NCBI GenBank assembly: GCA_003508835.1
Contig: PUFA01000708.1
Span: 1-64,000 of the forward strand
Direction: 5' to 3'
DNA: 64,000 bases
Source: Eonycteris spelaea
Taxonomy: Eukaryota > Chordata > Mammalia > Chiroptera > Pteropodidae
Shown here: positions 24,551 through 36,216 of the stretch, one piece after another
How the letters are laid out: the number at the start of each line of letters is the position of its first letter
Numbering within the stretch: the first letter of the stretch is position 1
Translations under genes and position numbers: made by a program
The notes under the pieces: model-generated
The model's database searches: none
What the model was told of the DNA's origin: nothing
Seen by the model: only the letters and a program-made list of their open reading frames with translations

Positions 24551-26455
24551 TATACCCTGCTCATGAATTCATAAAGGATGCATCCTTACTGAAAGGTCAG
24601 AGGAGAGGAGGGAGAGTGTTTTCAGGGAAAAACGTGTTAGAAACCAAATGTTCACCCTGGAGAGTAAATAATGAGGAAGGAGGTTGAAGGGATAGGTAAG
24701 ACCTAGATCATGCAGGGCCTTGAAAGTCGCCATCTAAGAAATTTATAGTCAATGAGGAGTCACTACAAAAAGTTAAGAAGGGTGGGAGGTTACATTAGGT
24801 GTAGCCTAAGAGAAAGTGAGCTGGTGGTGAGAGCAGAGGTGTGGGCTGGTGGAATCATAGGGCTCCGAGCTGGAAGGGATCCTAGAGCTAGTCCTTGTCA
24901 CTCATGTGACAGGTGAGAAAACTGGGTTCTGGAGAGGGAAGAAGGTTGCTGAGAGGATGCTGTGGGGGCACTGCCCAGCTCCAGCCCTACCCTTTAGTGC
25001 CAAAGGCCTCATTTCTCCAGCTGCAGGGAGTGATGGTGATGGCCAGTGCACAGCTGAGCCCCTTGCCAGGAAAGGCCCTAGGTCGTGTACCTATTCAGAG
25101 GACTGGTCAGTGCAGAAGCATAAATCCTGGCCCTTCACCACAATTTAGGACAACTCTGAAGCTCCCCGCTGGCTCCAGAGCTCCCCGTGGGAGCCTTGCT
25201 GTGCTTGCATCACAGTTCAACTTCCTCTTCTCCTGGTCGCCCTCTTTTCTTCACCCACCAAAAGTGCTGATCCTAGAGAGCTCCCAAGAAGCCTCCTGCC
25301 CGAAAAGCTCTGTCTTGCCCCTGTTTGTCTTGGAACATGACCTTGATGCTTCCCCAAGGTCACAGGCCAATTCAGTGGAGTCGGGACAAGAATCTGTGCC
25401 ATCTGACTCTTGACCTTTCTACCATGCCTGGCTGACCTCCCACACTGATTCTTCTTAGGCTTTCATTCTGTCACATCATCTGGGAACTTGAGACAAGTAA
25501 CCTTAGAGACTGGATCAAAAGATGCTAGGAGAAACCCCTTTTCTTCCTCATGGTGATGATTACATGCATGCGTTGAACATTTTGAACTTCCTGTTATAGG
25601 AGGAAATGTCAGGTGCTCTCTGGCTCCTCCCGGCTACTCCACTTGCCAGGGATAGTGGCTAGGGGGAACTCAGCCTGGACCAGGCTGAAGTTAAAAAGAT
25701 CATGAGATGGCTCAGGGCTTTGGTCCCAAGGCTCTGGATCAGGACAAGTGTGGCCTTGAGGTGTAAAGCTCTGCCCCAAGACAGAGGCAGGCTAGGGATT
25801 CTCAGAGCCCTCTTCCCCTACACACATACCTAGCTGACGCGCTTCCCTGCTCCTCATTTTGCAGCAAGACCCAGGGGTTTGCAGTGAGTGTTGTGCCCAC
25901 TCACAGGCTCTGTTCACTGGAGTCCTTCCTCACAACGCGTCAGCTGCTGCTGCCACCTTGTTTCCAGCTGAAGTATGTGGAACCTCACGTTATGGCCTTT
26001 TTATAGCCCTGTGGAGCCGCAGTCATGGGGTTTGTATGGGTTTCATTTGCCGCTTTTGTTTATTGGTGAGTGGTGGCTGCAAGGCCTGGAGGAGGCCAAA
26101 CCCTAGACTTTCAGGAGCTCCCTTGACCCCTCAGGATCACTCCTTTGCCTTGGGGAGCTGGAGAGAGGCTGAGAGGAGGCCTCTGACCCCAGCTGCCAAT
26201 CGGGAGGCCAAACACTTGGAGGAAACTAAGCTTTTTGTTTATATACCAAGTCTCTCAAGTAGTAAACACATCAATACTTGGTGAAGCATTCACAGTGCCC
26301 TAAAGTCAGTGAGACTGATGGACCACACACCTTAGAAGCAGTAAGGGCAGTTTAGAAGTTCCAAGTCTTAAGTCAAACAAGAGCCAAAGCCAAACATGGT
26401 TTTCAAAATGTGCTGTGCTGAGAGGAAGAAATGGCTGTTGCAGGGAAGATTATGA
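24551..26455. other. GC-richer intergenic DNA, nothing recognised
   Basis: This is one of the more GC-rich non-coding parts of the window. About 24,660-24,900 carries scraps of an old mammalian repeat ('cctagatcatgcagggcctt'). The frames at 24913-25413 (166 codons) and 25859-26284 (141 codons) match no family I know. They have no evident splice partners or promoter, so I treat them as chance. Confidence 0.35.
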
Positions 26456-27685
26456 ATGCTTGACCCACCACATAAGGATTATGGTTTAAATATCACCAGA
26501 ATAGGCATTTGTTGTCCCCTGCCCTATGATCTCTATCTTTCCAGAGACCTGCAATCCCAGGCTATTAAGGAGCCTAGTCTTGAAATGGCCCTTCCACTGT
26601 CAGGCCTAACCTGCACAGGAGAGCCAGTGCTGAATTTCTTAATGGTGCTGGTGTCCCTCTTACCAGTTTTCCACATCCTTGGGTACATGGTGTATCCTCT
26701 GCCCCCCTTTTTTTGAGCTGTCTAGCCTTGTTCACTATATCTACTCTTACGGCTCACTTCTGACTCTTTGTATCCATTCTTTCCACTACTGCCAAAATAG
26801 TGCTGTATTTTGACCTCACCTAGTGTGGATCTCCACTTTCCATACTTCTAGGAGCTATCCCTAGTAGTGAGTTTCCACCATTTCTTATGGCCTTTGCCAG
26901 GGTTATTAAACCCTATATTCCAGGAGAATGTTCCCATGTTGATAAACTCCCCTTTACCCAAACTTATTACTCTAACTCCATGATCAAGCACTTTTAGAAT
27001 CTAATTTCATGTGAACTCTTCCAACTCTTGCCAATCCATGTGGCTAGATCTTACAGCTCCTGGGGTATTAGTCACTTTCCTCTTTTTATTGGGCCTAGGA
27101 TGTTTATGCTGTGCCTTAACCCTTGTTATAGGCCTAGTGGTCAGGAGGGGAAATGAGTGCATATATTGTCATGTGGAGAAGCCTCTGTATCATCTCTAAA
27201 CAAGAGATGGGGGCTATCAGTAGGAAAGTCCGGCCAGTTCTTTAGGCTCAGGGAGTTCAGGGAAATCTAGAGAATCAAGATGTTGGTGGCATCAATCTAG
27301 ATAGCCCCAAATCATCGTCAGGGTCTTATTCTTCTCCAAGAAGCATCCTGATTTTGGCGTAGCAAATCTAACTTCATTGAGAGTTAATCTTCTTTGGAAC
27401 TCAATAACCACAAATTCCATGTGTCTTATAGTTCTGTTTCCCTAATATTTCTCAAACATTCAACACATCACACCAGATTATACTTTTCCTTCTATCAGTA
27501 TACCGTTCACTACCTGGTGAAGGTCTTAACAATAATAGGACTGCCACCTTGTGGCAGGGGGCTATCTATGCTCCACCTACCCTCTATAATATGGTCCCTA
27601 TTGCCAACTGTTTCAGTGAGTAATCTAGCTCCCAAATCCCATCTAAGCGATGGATTTCTTAGACAACTCTCAGTTTCAAGTGTCA
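26456..27685. other. Unassigned, possibly old retroelement
   Basis: A 62-codon frame at 27011-27199 includes a hydrophobic run ('VLVTFLFLLGLGCLCCALTL') followed by VVRRG, which looks like one membrane span with a basic stop-transfer. An old envelope remnant is conceivable, but no flanking retroviral gene supports it. Confidence 0.25.
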
Positions 27686-27689
27686 TAAT

Positions 27690-28110
27690 TTGAGTTCCCA
27701 GGAAACTGACTCCAAGACAAAATTTAGCATTCAGGATGCTTGTTAAGAGGTGTCTTACAGATTAACACCTACGAAAGGAAGCAGGCATGGGCAGAGGGGA
27801 AGTTGAACTCCATTGCAAGCCCAAACATTATCCTCAACCAATCCCACAAAGAGGATCTGGAGTTGGAACACACCTTCAGAATTGTGCTAAGTTGGACCAA
27901 GATGGCCAAGCTGTTATATCCCTTCTTTGCTCAGTCACTCGGGCTGCCCTAGAATACCTTATGACCTTGAGTGAGGCAAAAATTTGTACCTAAGGCAAAT
28001 CCGTGAAGGGGCTAACTGCTGAAGGCAGCTTGCCATAATTCTCTCAGCAGCTCAGCCAAAAAGTCATTTATTGAAAGGGAAATGGGCTGGCGCATCACAG
28101 TATCCACTAC
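27690..28110 (+). repeat. LTR-like or unknown dispersed repeat
   Basis: The block from 'ttcccaggaaactgactcca' to 'ggcgcatcacagtatccac' has the texture of an old dispersed repeat. I cannot name the family. Confidence 0.3.
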
Positions 28111-28140
28111 AGACACCAATTCTTTATTCTATCGTCAATT

Positions 28141-28157
28141 AAAAGTAAAGAATTAAG
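28141..28157. repeat. Target-site duplication, left copy
   Basis: 'aaaagtaaagaattaag' (17 bp) is repeated perfectly at 31161-31177 and brackets the L1-derived insertion. Confidence 0.9.
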
Positions 28158-31100
28158 GAGCTCCCAGTTAAGATGGTGTAATAAGAAAATGCTGTACTCG
28201 CCTCCTACCAGGCCACATCAAAATTACAACTAATCTTTAGAACTACCATCATTGAGAACCTCCTGAAATCTGGTTGAATGGCAGTCCTATAAACTAAGGA
28301 TATAAAAAGAAGCCAAATAGAGACTGATAGGATGGCGGAGATACGGAATGGGTTGGTCCCACATCTGTGTGTGGCAGTTAAAAATTGAGAGGACTATCAT
28401 GGCTGTGGACTATAATGGTCCCTCCTGAAGACTGAAGGGACCCAGCTTCTGTACCAGATACTCCAGCCAAAGGTTCCAGTGCCTGGAAGATATGATCCCA
28501 TAATTTCTGGCTGTGAAAACCAGTAGAGATTGTGGCTAAGGAGACAGAGGAAGGTTGGAGTCCAAGGCATTCCTCTTAAGGGGTCTGTGCATGGACTTAC
28601 TTGCTGATGGACTATCTTGCTCTGAGCTCTAGCACTGAGGCAGCACCTCAAGAAGCACCAGATTCATACAGAAAGAAGCTAAATTATGAGGCTTCAGGGC
28701 AAGGGCTGAAGTAGCAGCTTTCTCCCAGATAGAAGTACTGGCAGAAGCCATTGTTCATTTGTTAAGCCCTCCCCGCCTCAGCCTGTACATGCAGGTAGAC
28801 ACCAGGTTGAGTCTCCATCAACCTGGCTAACATCATTTGCCCTTCCCTGGTAACTCCCTGAGACCCTGCCCCACCCAACTTGAGGGCCCACCCAAGCTGC
28901 TTCCAGTGGCTTTTCCATAAAACAGCCCATCTTGGCTCATGATGCGGACTTTCTTTAAAATCTCTCAGGGATTCACAAACCTCAAGCAAGCAGTATTTGG
29001 CCTTAGGGTGCTTTGTACTTCTTGATAAGCAGCCCTTAGCCCGGCACTAGTGGCAGCCAACCTCAGTGCACAGCTTAGCCTCTCCCAGGTGCCTCCAAGC
29101 CCAACACGGGTGGCAACCTTCTGCAAACCTCTTTGTAGTTCATAACAAGTAGCCCTTGGCCTGCACCAAAGCCCCTCCCAAGAGATGCCCCAGAACCAAC
29201 ACACCAGTGGCCAGCTTTGGAACACACCTGAGCAGCAAACAACTATCCCCACAAATGACACACCCACAGGACATATTAGACAGGCAATAAAATCCCACTA
29301 AAGTGAATCCTGCTCCATAGTGTCAACCACTGCACAGCAGCTTCACTACTATAGTCACAGCATTCAAGGGTCAACTAAAATAGAAGGGTACACACAACCC
29401 ACACAAGAGGCATGTGTGGAGCACCCATCTCAGGTGGCCAGGAAGACTGCATCACTGTGTCCCACAGGACACCTACTACATAAGCCCACTCTACTTAGAA
29501 TGGGAGACATAGCAGCTCTACCTAATGTACAAAAACAAACACAGGGAGGCAGTCAAAATGAGGAGACAAAGAAACATATCTTAAATGAGAGACCAGTACA
29601 AAACTCCAGAAAAAGAACTAAACAAAATAGAGATAAGCAATCTACCAGATACAGAGTTCAAAACACTGGTTATAAGGAAGCTCAATGATCTCAGAACTTC
29701 AACAACGAGATAGGAAACAAACAAACAAAAAAATAACCAGTCAGAAATGAAAACTAGAATAACTGAAATGAAGAATACATTAAAGAGAATCAACAGTAGA
29801 TTAGTTGAAGAGGAAGATTGAATCAGTGATTTGGAAAATAAGGTAGCAGAAAACACCCAATCAGAACAGCAACAAGAAAAAAAAGAATCCAAAAAAAAAT
29901 CAGGATAGTTTAAGGGGCCTCTGGGACACCATCAAGAATATAACATTTGTGTCATAGGGTACCAGAAAAGAAGATAGAGAGCAAAGGATTGAAAACCTAT
30001 TTGAACAAATAATGAGGAAAAACTTCCCTAACCACATGAAGGAAATAGACATACAAGCCCAGGAAGCACAGAGTCCAAACAAGATGAAGTCAAAGAGGTA
30101 CACACCAAGACACATTATCATGAAAATACCAAAGATTAAAGACAGAGAGAGAATTTTAAAAGCAGCAAGAGAAAAACAGCTACCTTCAAGAGAGCTCCCA
30201 TAAGACTGTAAGCTGATTTCTCAATGGAAATTTTGCAGGCCAGAACAGATTGGCAGGAAATATTCAAAGTGATGAAAAGAAAGGACCAATGACCAAGATT
30301 ACCTAGCAAAGCTATCATTTAGAATCAAAGGACAGATAAAGAGCTTCCCAGAAAAGAAAAAGCTAAAGGCATTCATCACCACCAAACTGGTATTACAAAA
30401 ATGTTAAAGGGACTTCTTTAAGAAGAAGAAGAAAAAAGAAAAAAGGATAAAAAATATGAGTAATAAAATGGCAATAACTACATATCTATTAAGAATTACT
30501 TTAAATGTAAATGGATTAACGCTCCAATCAAACAACATACGATGACTGAATGGATAAGAAAACAAAGCCCCCATTGCAGCATTATTTACAGTAGGAAATA
30601 TACGGAAGCAACCTAAGCGTCCATCAATAGATGAATGGATAAAGAAGAAATGGTACATATATAATATAATATATTACTCAGGCATAAAAAGAACAAAATT
30701 TTGCCACCTGTAACAATATGGATGGAACTGGAGGGTATTATGCTAAGTAAAATAAGCCAGACAGAAAAAAAATGCCATATGATTTCACTTATACATGGAA
30801 TCAGAAAAACAAAATAAATGAACAAACAAAACAGAAATAAACTCATAGATACAGAGAACATTTTGATGGTTGTCAGATGGGAGGAAGTTTGGGGGGACAA
30901 GTGAAAATGTGGAAGGCTATTAAGAAGTACAAATTGGTAGTTAAAAAATAGTCATGGGGATGTGAAATACAGCATAAGGAATATAATCAATAACATTGTA
31001 ATAACTATGTATAGAGTCAGATGGGTACCATATTTATTGGGGTGATTACTTCATAAGTTTTATAAGTGTCTAATTATATATATTGTACACCTGAAACTAA

Positions 31101-31160
31101 TATAAAATTGTATGTCAACTGTAATTGAAAAATAAAAATTATTTTAAAAATAAAATAAAT
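28158..31160 (+). mobile_element. Complete-ended L1-derived insertion lacking most of ORF2
   Basis: A retrotransposed element of about 3.0 kb, bounded by perfect 17-bp target-site duplications. The 5'UTR starts 'gagctcccagttaagatggt' and contains a 120-bp tandem unit (about 29011 and 29131). ORF1 spans about 29500-30410 with frame breaks; it has a lysine/glutamate-rich coiled-coil-like part, and its C-terminal hallmark 'ERILKAAREK' is visible near 30150. A short ORF2 N-terminal scrap follows ('TLNVNGLTLQS' at about 30500). At about 30567 it jumps to the ORF2 C-terminus ('PSIDEWIKKKWYIY' at about 30620), then the 3'UTR with 'gtacacctgaaactaatat' and an A-rich tail. Reverse transcriptase and endonuclease are missing, so any copying needed L1 proteins in trans unless the deletion came later. 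Confidence 0.9.
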
Positions 31161-31177
31161 AAAAGTAAAGAATTAAG
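31161..31177. repeat. Target-site duplication, right copy
   Basis: Perfect match to 28141-28157, directly after the A-rich tail of the L1-derived insertion. Confidence 0.9.
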
Positions 31178-31703
31178 CATTTGTCCTGCCCTTCCTGTAC
31201 AAATTGTATTTCAAAGTAATCAAATAGCCCTGGTCCATGAGGGTAAGCTCTATACAGAAGTATCTAGTTAATCAGTTACAGGAAATGATAGAATTAGACT
31301 ATCATCATTTTGTAACCCCAATAAATTATTTTCAGACATGAACATCAATTGATGAAACCATAACTTAAAAGGTTGATTTGAAACTTTATATGTTCATTCC
31401 TTGTTTTATTGTGCCTCACTTTATGTGCAGATACTGTGTTGTTTTGAAGCTTTGTGGCAACTGTGCCTCAAGCAAGTCTGTCAGTGCCATTTTTCCAACA
31501 GCATCTGCTCCTTCAAGTCTCTGTGTAACATTTTGGTAATTCTCACAATATTTCAAACTTTTTTCATTATTATTGTATTTGTTATGGTGATATGTGATCA
31601 ACAGTTTTTGATATTGCTATTGTAATTGTTTTGAGACATCACAAACTATGCCCATATAAATGTTGTGTGTGTTCTGAATGATCCACTGAATAGCTGTTCC
31701 CCC

Positions 31704-31720
31704 GTCTCTCTCTCCTCTCC

Positions 31721-31772
<52 letters not shown>

Positions 31773-31782
31773 CTCTCTCCTT
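31704..31782. repeat. (CT)n microsatellite
   Basis: Nearly pure CT repeats with occasional CC, expanded from the pyrimidine-rich untranslated leader of the Tigger1 copy. Confidence 0.95.
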
Positions 31783-33647
31783 CAGCTGCTCGGTCCCCTG
31801 AGATACAACAATATTAAAATTAGCCAATTTATAACCCTATAATGGCCTCTACATGTTCAAGTGAAGGAAAGTTGCATATCTCTCACTTTAAGTCAAAATC
31901 TAGAAATGATTAAGCTTAATAAGAAAGGTATGTCAAAAGTCAAGAAAGTCAAGATAGGCCCAAAGCTATGCCTCTTGCAACAAACAGTTAGCCAAGTTAT
32001 GAATGCAAAGAAAAAGGGTTTGAAGGATATTAAAAGTGCTACCTTGGTGAACACACAAATGATGAGAAAGGGAAACAGCATTTTTGCTGATATGGAGAAA
32101 GTGTTCGTGGTCTGGGTAGGAGATCAAACCAGCCATAGCATTCCCTTACGCCAAAGCCTGATCCAGATCAAGGCCCTAACTCTGTTCAATTCTACAAAGG
32201 CTAAGAGAGGTGAGAAAACTGAGGAAGAAAATTTTGAAGGTAGCAGAGGTCAGTTCATGAGGTTTAAGGAAAGAAGTCTTCTTCATAACAAAGAAGTGCA
32301 AGATGAAGCAGCAAGTGCTACTATAGAAGCTGCAGCAAGTTATCTGGAAGATCTAGATAAGATAATTAATGAAGGTGGCTACACTAAACAGATTTTCAAC
32401 AAAGACAGTACAGTTTTAGATTGAAAGAATAAGCCTTCTAGGGCTTTCAAAGCAAGAAAGAAGTCGATGCCTGGTTTCAAAACTTCAAAGGACAGGCTGA
32501 CTCTCTCATTACAGGCTAATGCAGCTGATAACTTTAAGTTAAATCCAATGTTCATTTACCATTTCAAAAATCCTAGGGCCCTTAAGAATTATGCTAAATC
32601 TATTCTGCCTGTGCTCTATAAATAAAACAACAAAGCCTAAATGACAGCACATCTTCTTACAACATGGTTCACTTAATATTTTAAGCCCACTTGAGACCTA
32701 CTGCTCAGGAAAAAAAAAAAGATTCTTTTCAAAATATTACTGCTTGTTGATAGTGGACGCGGTCACCAAGAGCTCTGATGGAGAGATGCACAATGTGATT
32801 AATGTTATTTTCATGCCCACTCACACGACATCCATTCTGCAGCCCATGGATAGAGAAGGAATTTCTACTTTCAGTTCTTATTATTTAAGAAATACATTTC
32901 GTAAGGCTGTCATTTCCATAGATGGTGATTCCTCTGATGGATCTGGGCAAAGTAAATTGAAAACCTTCTGTAGATGATTCATTCTACTATATGCCATTAA
33001 GAACATCTGTAATTCATGGGAAGCGGTCAAAATATTGATATTAACAGGAGTTTGGAAGAAGTTGATTCCAACCCTTATGGATGGCTTGGAGGGATTCAAG
33101 ACTTCAGTGGAGGAAGTAACTGCAGATGTGGTGGAAATAGCAACAGAACTAGAATTATAAGTGGAGCCTGAAGATATGACAAAATCGCTGCAATCTCAGG
33201 ATACAACTTTAACAGATGAGGTGTTGCTTCTTATGGCTGAGCAAATAAACTGGTTTCTTGAGATGGAATCTACTCCTGGTGAAGATGTTGTGAAAATTGT
33301 TGAAATGACAACACAAGATTTAGAATATTAAATAAGCTGTTTTGATAAAGCAGCTGTAGGATTTGAGAGGATTGACTTCAATTTTGATAGAAATTCTATT
33401 GTGGGTAAAAATGCTATTAGAGAGCATCATACGCTACAGACAAATTATTCCGGAAAGGAAGAGTCAATTGATGCAGCAAACTCTATTGTGGTTTAATTTT
33501 AAGAAATTGCCACAGCCACCTCATCCTTGGGCAACTATCACCCTGATCAGTCAGCAGACATCAACATCAAGGCAAGATCCTCCACCAGCAAAAAGATTAT
33601 GACTTGCTGAAGCCTTGGATAAAAGTTAGCATCTTTTAGCAATAAAG

Positions 33648-33764
33648 CATTTTTATTTTTAAATACTTTTTAAATATCTCCATTACAGTTGGAATACAAT
33701 ATTATACTAGTTTCAGGTATACAACAGAGAGATTAGACATTTGTATCAATATTTTAAAATTAAG
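33648..33764 (-). mobile_element. Short L1 3' end nested in Tigger1
   Basis: 'ttacagttggaatacaatat' and 'actagtttcaggtatacaac' are the complement of an L1 3' terminus. They interrupt the Tigger1 sequence between 'agcaataaagc' and 'attaaggtgtgtacat'. The fragment is only about 110 bp, as in extreme 5' truncation. Confidence 0.7.
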
Positions 33765-33944
33765 GTGTGTACATTTTTTTAGACATAATGTTTTGCATAC
33801 ATAACATGACAGTATAGTGTAAACGTAATTTTTGTATTCACTGGGACACGAACAAATTCTTGTGACTCACTTTATTGTGATATTCACTTTACTGGAATGG
33901 TCTGGAAATGAACCCACAATATCTCCAATTTGTGCCTGTAGTGG

Positions 33945-34734
33945 AACATTCAGGCTAGGTTCACCTGAATTGACTGACCAACCTGACCATCACTAAGTGT
34001 TGAACAGTATGTACCTCCTGATGTGATGCAATAGGAAGTATACAGCACCATCTATGAGCATTCCTGCTTTAAAAAAAAACAAAACAAAACAAAACAAATG
34101 AAAAAAAAGTTGTACTGGCATCCAAAGAAGCCTTTAAAGCCAACTTAGGTTTCTAGTTAGGTTATACTTATTCCTCTAAAAGAAAAGCAAGCTAAGTGAT
34201 AACACAAAGATGCAAATAGGAAATGAGAATGTAGGCATTTGACAGTACAAGTGACCTGATTTCTTCGACAACTCGATAGCATAAAAAAGATAGAAGAGGG
34301 AGACTGTTTTAAAGTAGATTGAAGACACATATCCAAGTGCAATGTGTGCATCTTGTTTTGATCTAGATTTAAACAAATCAAATGTAAGAAGGTATTTTTT
34401 GAGATGGCTGAAATCAGAATATGGACTAGGTGTTAGGGGACATTAAATAATTATTATGAATTTTGATTAGTGTGAAAGTAGTAAAGTGGCTATGTTTTTT
34501 AGAAGACATTAGTATATAGGATAAAATGACATGATGTTTGAGATTTGCTCTAAAATATTTACAGAAATAAAAAAAAGAATATGTAAAACAGGTAAAGTAG
34601 TGATATTTTTTATTTTGATTTTGAGTTATAAGTATTTGGGGATTTGCTATGTTATTCTCTGTACTTTTGTGTATTTAACTTTTTAAAGATACAAAAAAAA
34701 AAAAATAAAAAGACAAATGCAAAGGACCCAATAG
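33945..34734. other. Intergenic, nothing recognised
   Basis: It contains an A-rich (AAAAC)n stretch at 34070-34098 that could be a retroelement tail. No gene seen. Confidence 0.45.
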
Positions 34735-35300
34735 GGGGAAATGATGCTCAAAGGATATAAACAGGTATTTACAGAAGAGAAGATACAAGCGTACAATAAA
34801 CATTTGAGACGATATCCAGTTTCACCGGTAGTCAGGGAAATGTAAATTAAAAAGGAGATACTATTTTGTTTTCAAAAGATTGGCAAAAAGTTAAAAGAGC
34901 AGGACCATCTAGTTCTGACCATTGCTGGAAGGTCAAATCACCTCCATCTTACAGTATTTATTAAGAGTAAATATGACATTACACACGATAATATTCTGTA
35001 GAGATAATAGTACCAGAAATTAATGATCTGTATGTGAGGATGACTGAAGCAGCACTTTTTTGTATTAATAAAAAAAATATTTTTTGAAAAAGAACCTGAA
35101 TTATCATAAAGTAATGTTCAAATAAATTATGGCTCATCCATACCAGGGAATGCTATATATATTTTTAAATGAAAAATCTTTTATATATTAGTACTAGCAT
35201 ATATTAGTATATAATAGTACAGAGAATAGAAAGTACAAATGAGAAAAAAGGAGAAAACTCATAATTCCAGACCTGCAGAGATCATCTTGGAATATATCAT
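34735..35300 (+). mobile_element. L1 3' region fragment (sense)
   Basis: The order 'atgctcaaaggatataaaca', 'tttacagaagagaagataca' and 'agggaaatgtaaattaaaaa' is the L1 ORF2 C-terminal coding order. It is strongly decayed. Confidence 0.7.
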
Positions 35301-35394
35301 TTCAAGTGTTTCTGTGTGTGTCAGTGTGTGTATGGGAACACATGCGTGTGTATGTATACTTGTTTTTCCAACACTCATTTTTCCATAAAAAGGT

Positions 35395-35580
35395 ATCACA
35401 TTACACAGTATGTCGTAACCTCTTGTTTCTTTCATTCTCTCATAAATATTTTCCACATCAATGTTCATCGACAAACATGACCTTTAAGAACTGCACGGTA
35501 TTCCATTTTATGGATACTCCGTAACTTAAGCAATCTCTATTTTGGGATATTTAAGCGCATTCCAATTTCTCCTTTTGTAA
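35395..35580 (-). mobile_element. L1 3' fragment (antisense)
   Basis: The + strand has 'gcacggtattccattttatg' and 'catgacctttaagaactg', antisense L1 words. It ends about 250 bp before the CpG island. Confidence 0.55.
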
Positions 35581-36103
35581 ACAGCCTCAGAGCAGGCTTG
35601 CCAGTCTTTGAAGATGATCTGCCGATTGCCTTCTGGAAAGTTCTGGGTGCTTTTGGAGACATCGAGTCGGAGTAGTCAGAATTCTTTACCATCACCCGAG
35701 CCTGCTATCTTCCCAGATAGCACAACTGTGGTCTTTAGAACTCGTAAGACCTGTCTTATCCTGCCCGTTAGTCATGCCGCCTAACTAGAACTCTGTGCCA
35801 GAGATCCTTACACTCTCTCCCTCCTTCTGCCTCATCGCCGCCCCCCCACGCCCCCCCCCCCACCCCCACCCCTTTCCCGCTCGGCCGCCCGGCCTATGGC
35901 GAACGCCAAGAATTAATTAGGGGCGGGGTCAAGGAGCGGCTGTCAGGAGGTCGCCATATTTCTGTACGGCCGGAGGGCCCCCCGGCAGTCGGCGGGTCGA
36001 AGGCTGCTGACAGGGCGGGGCCGCTGGCGAGGCTCTCGGCCTCGCTCCTCCCGCCCAGGACAGGTTGAGCGCGCCCCCCCCGCCGGCTGAGGGTGGGAGA
36101 ACG

Positions 36104-36169
36104 GAGGGCCAGCCCGGACGGCCGCCGCCAGCCGCGAGCGCGAGTGAGTGAGGGCCAGCCCGGACGGCC
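36104..36169. repeat. 20-bp direct repeat in MORC4 leader
   Basis: 'gagggccagcccggacggcc' occurs at 36104-36123 and again at 36150-36169, separated by 26 bp rich in CGCGAG. It is a short local duplication inside the CpG island. Confidence 0.9.
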
Positions 36170-36216
36170 GGCGAGGAGTCCGGAGGCAGCAAGCGAGTAT
36201 CGTGGCGGCCAAAAAA

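Larger units (their letters stand above)
31393..33943 (+). mobile_element. Tigger1 DNA transposon (pogo group), inactivated
   Basis: Ends: 'ccttgttttattgtgcctca' at the left and 'gaacccacaatatctccaat' with 'gtgcctgtag' at the right, both Tigger1-type terminal repeats. Transposase remains: 31861-32424 (187 codons) covers the N-terminal DNA-binding half ('LSQNLEMIKLNKKGMSK', 'DQTSHSIPLRQSLIQ'). 32744-32977 covers part of the DDE domain ('MPTHTTSILQPMD'). 32990-33600 is the C-terminal part in broken frames. A deletion at about 32425 removes the stretch after the first acidic residue region, and the block around the second one is altered. It resembles host TIGD1, but stops and deletions show a dead copy, not a domesticated gene. 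A (CT)n expansion and a small L1 piece are nested in it. Confidence 0.9.

Noticed and set aside
24906..25413. 166-codon frame and overlapping 80-codon frame
   Set aside because: No family resemblance, splice signal or promoter. The region is GC-richer, so chance frames are longer.
31861..32424. 187-codon frame as a domesticated TIGD-like gene
   Set aside because: It is the longest Tigger1 fragment, but the transposase is cut by a deletion at its end and by stops downstream, and no splice structure or promoter supports a host gene.
1..35800. Exons of RBM41 or CLDN2, the expected neighbours of MORC4
   Set aside because: I looked for RNA-recognition motif and claudin sequences and saw none. 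In human the RBM41 gap is larger than the upstream span available here.
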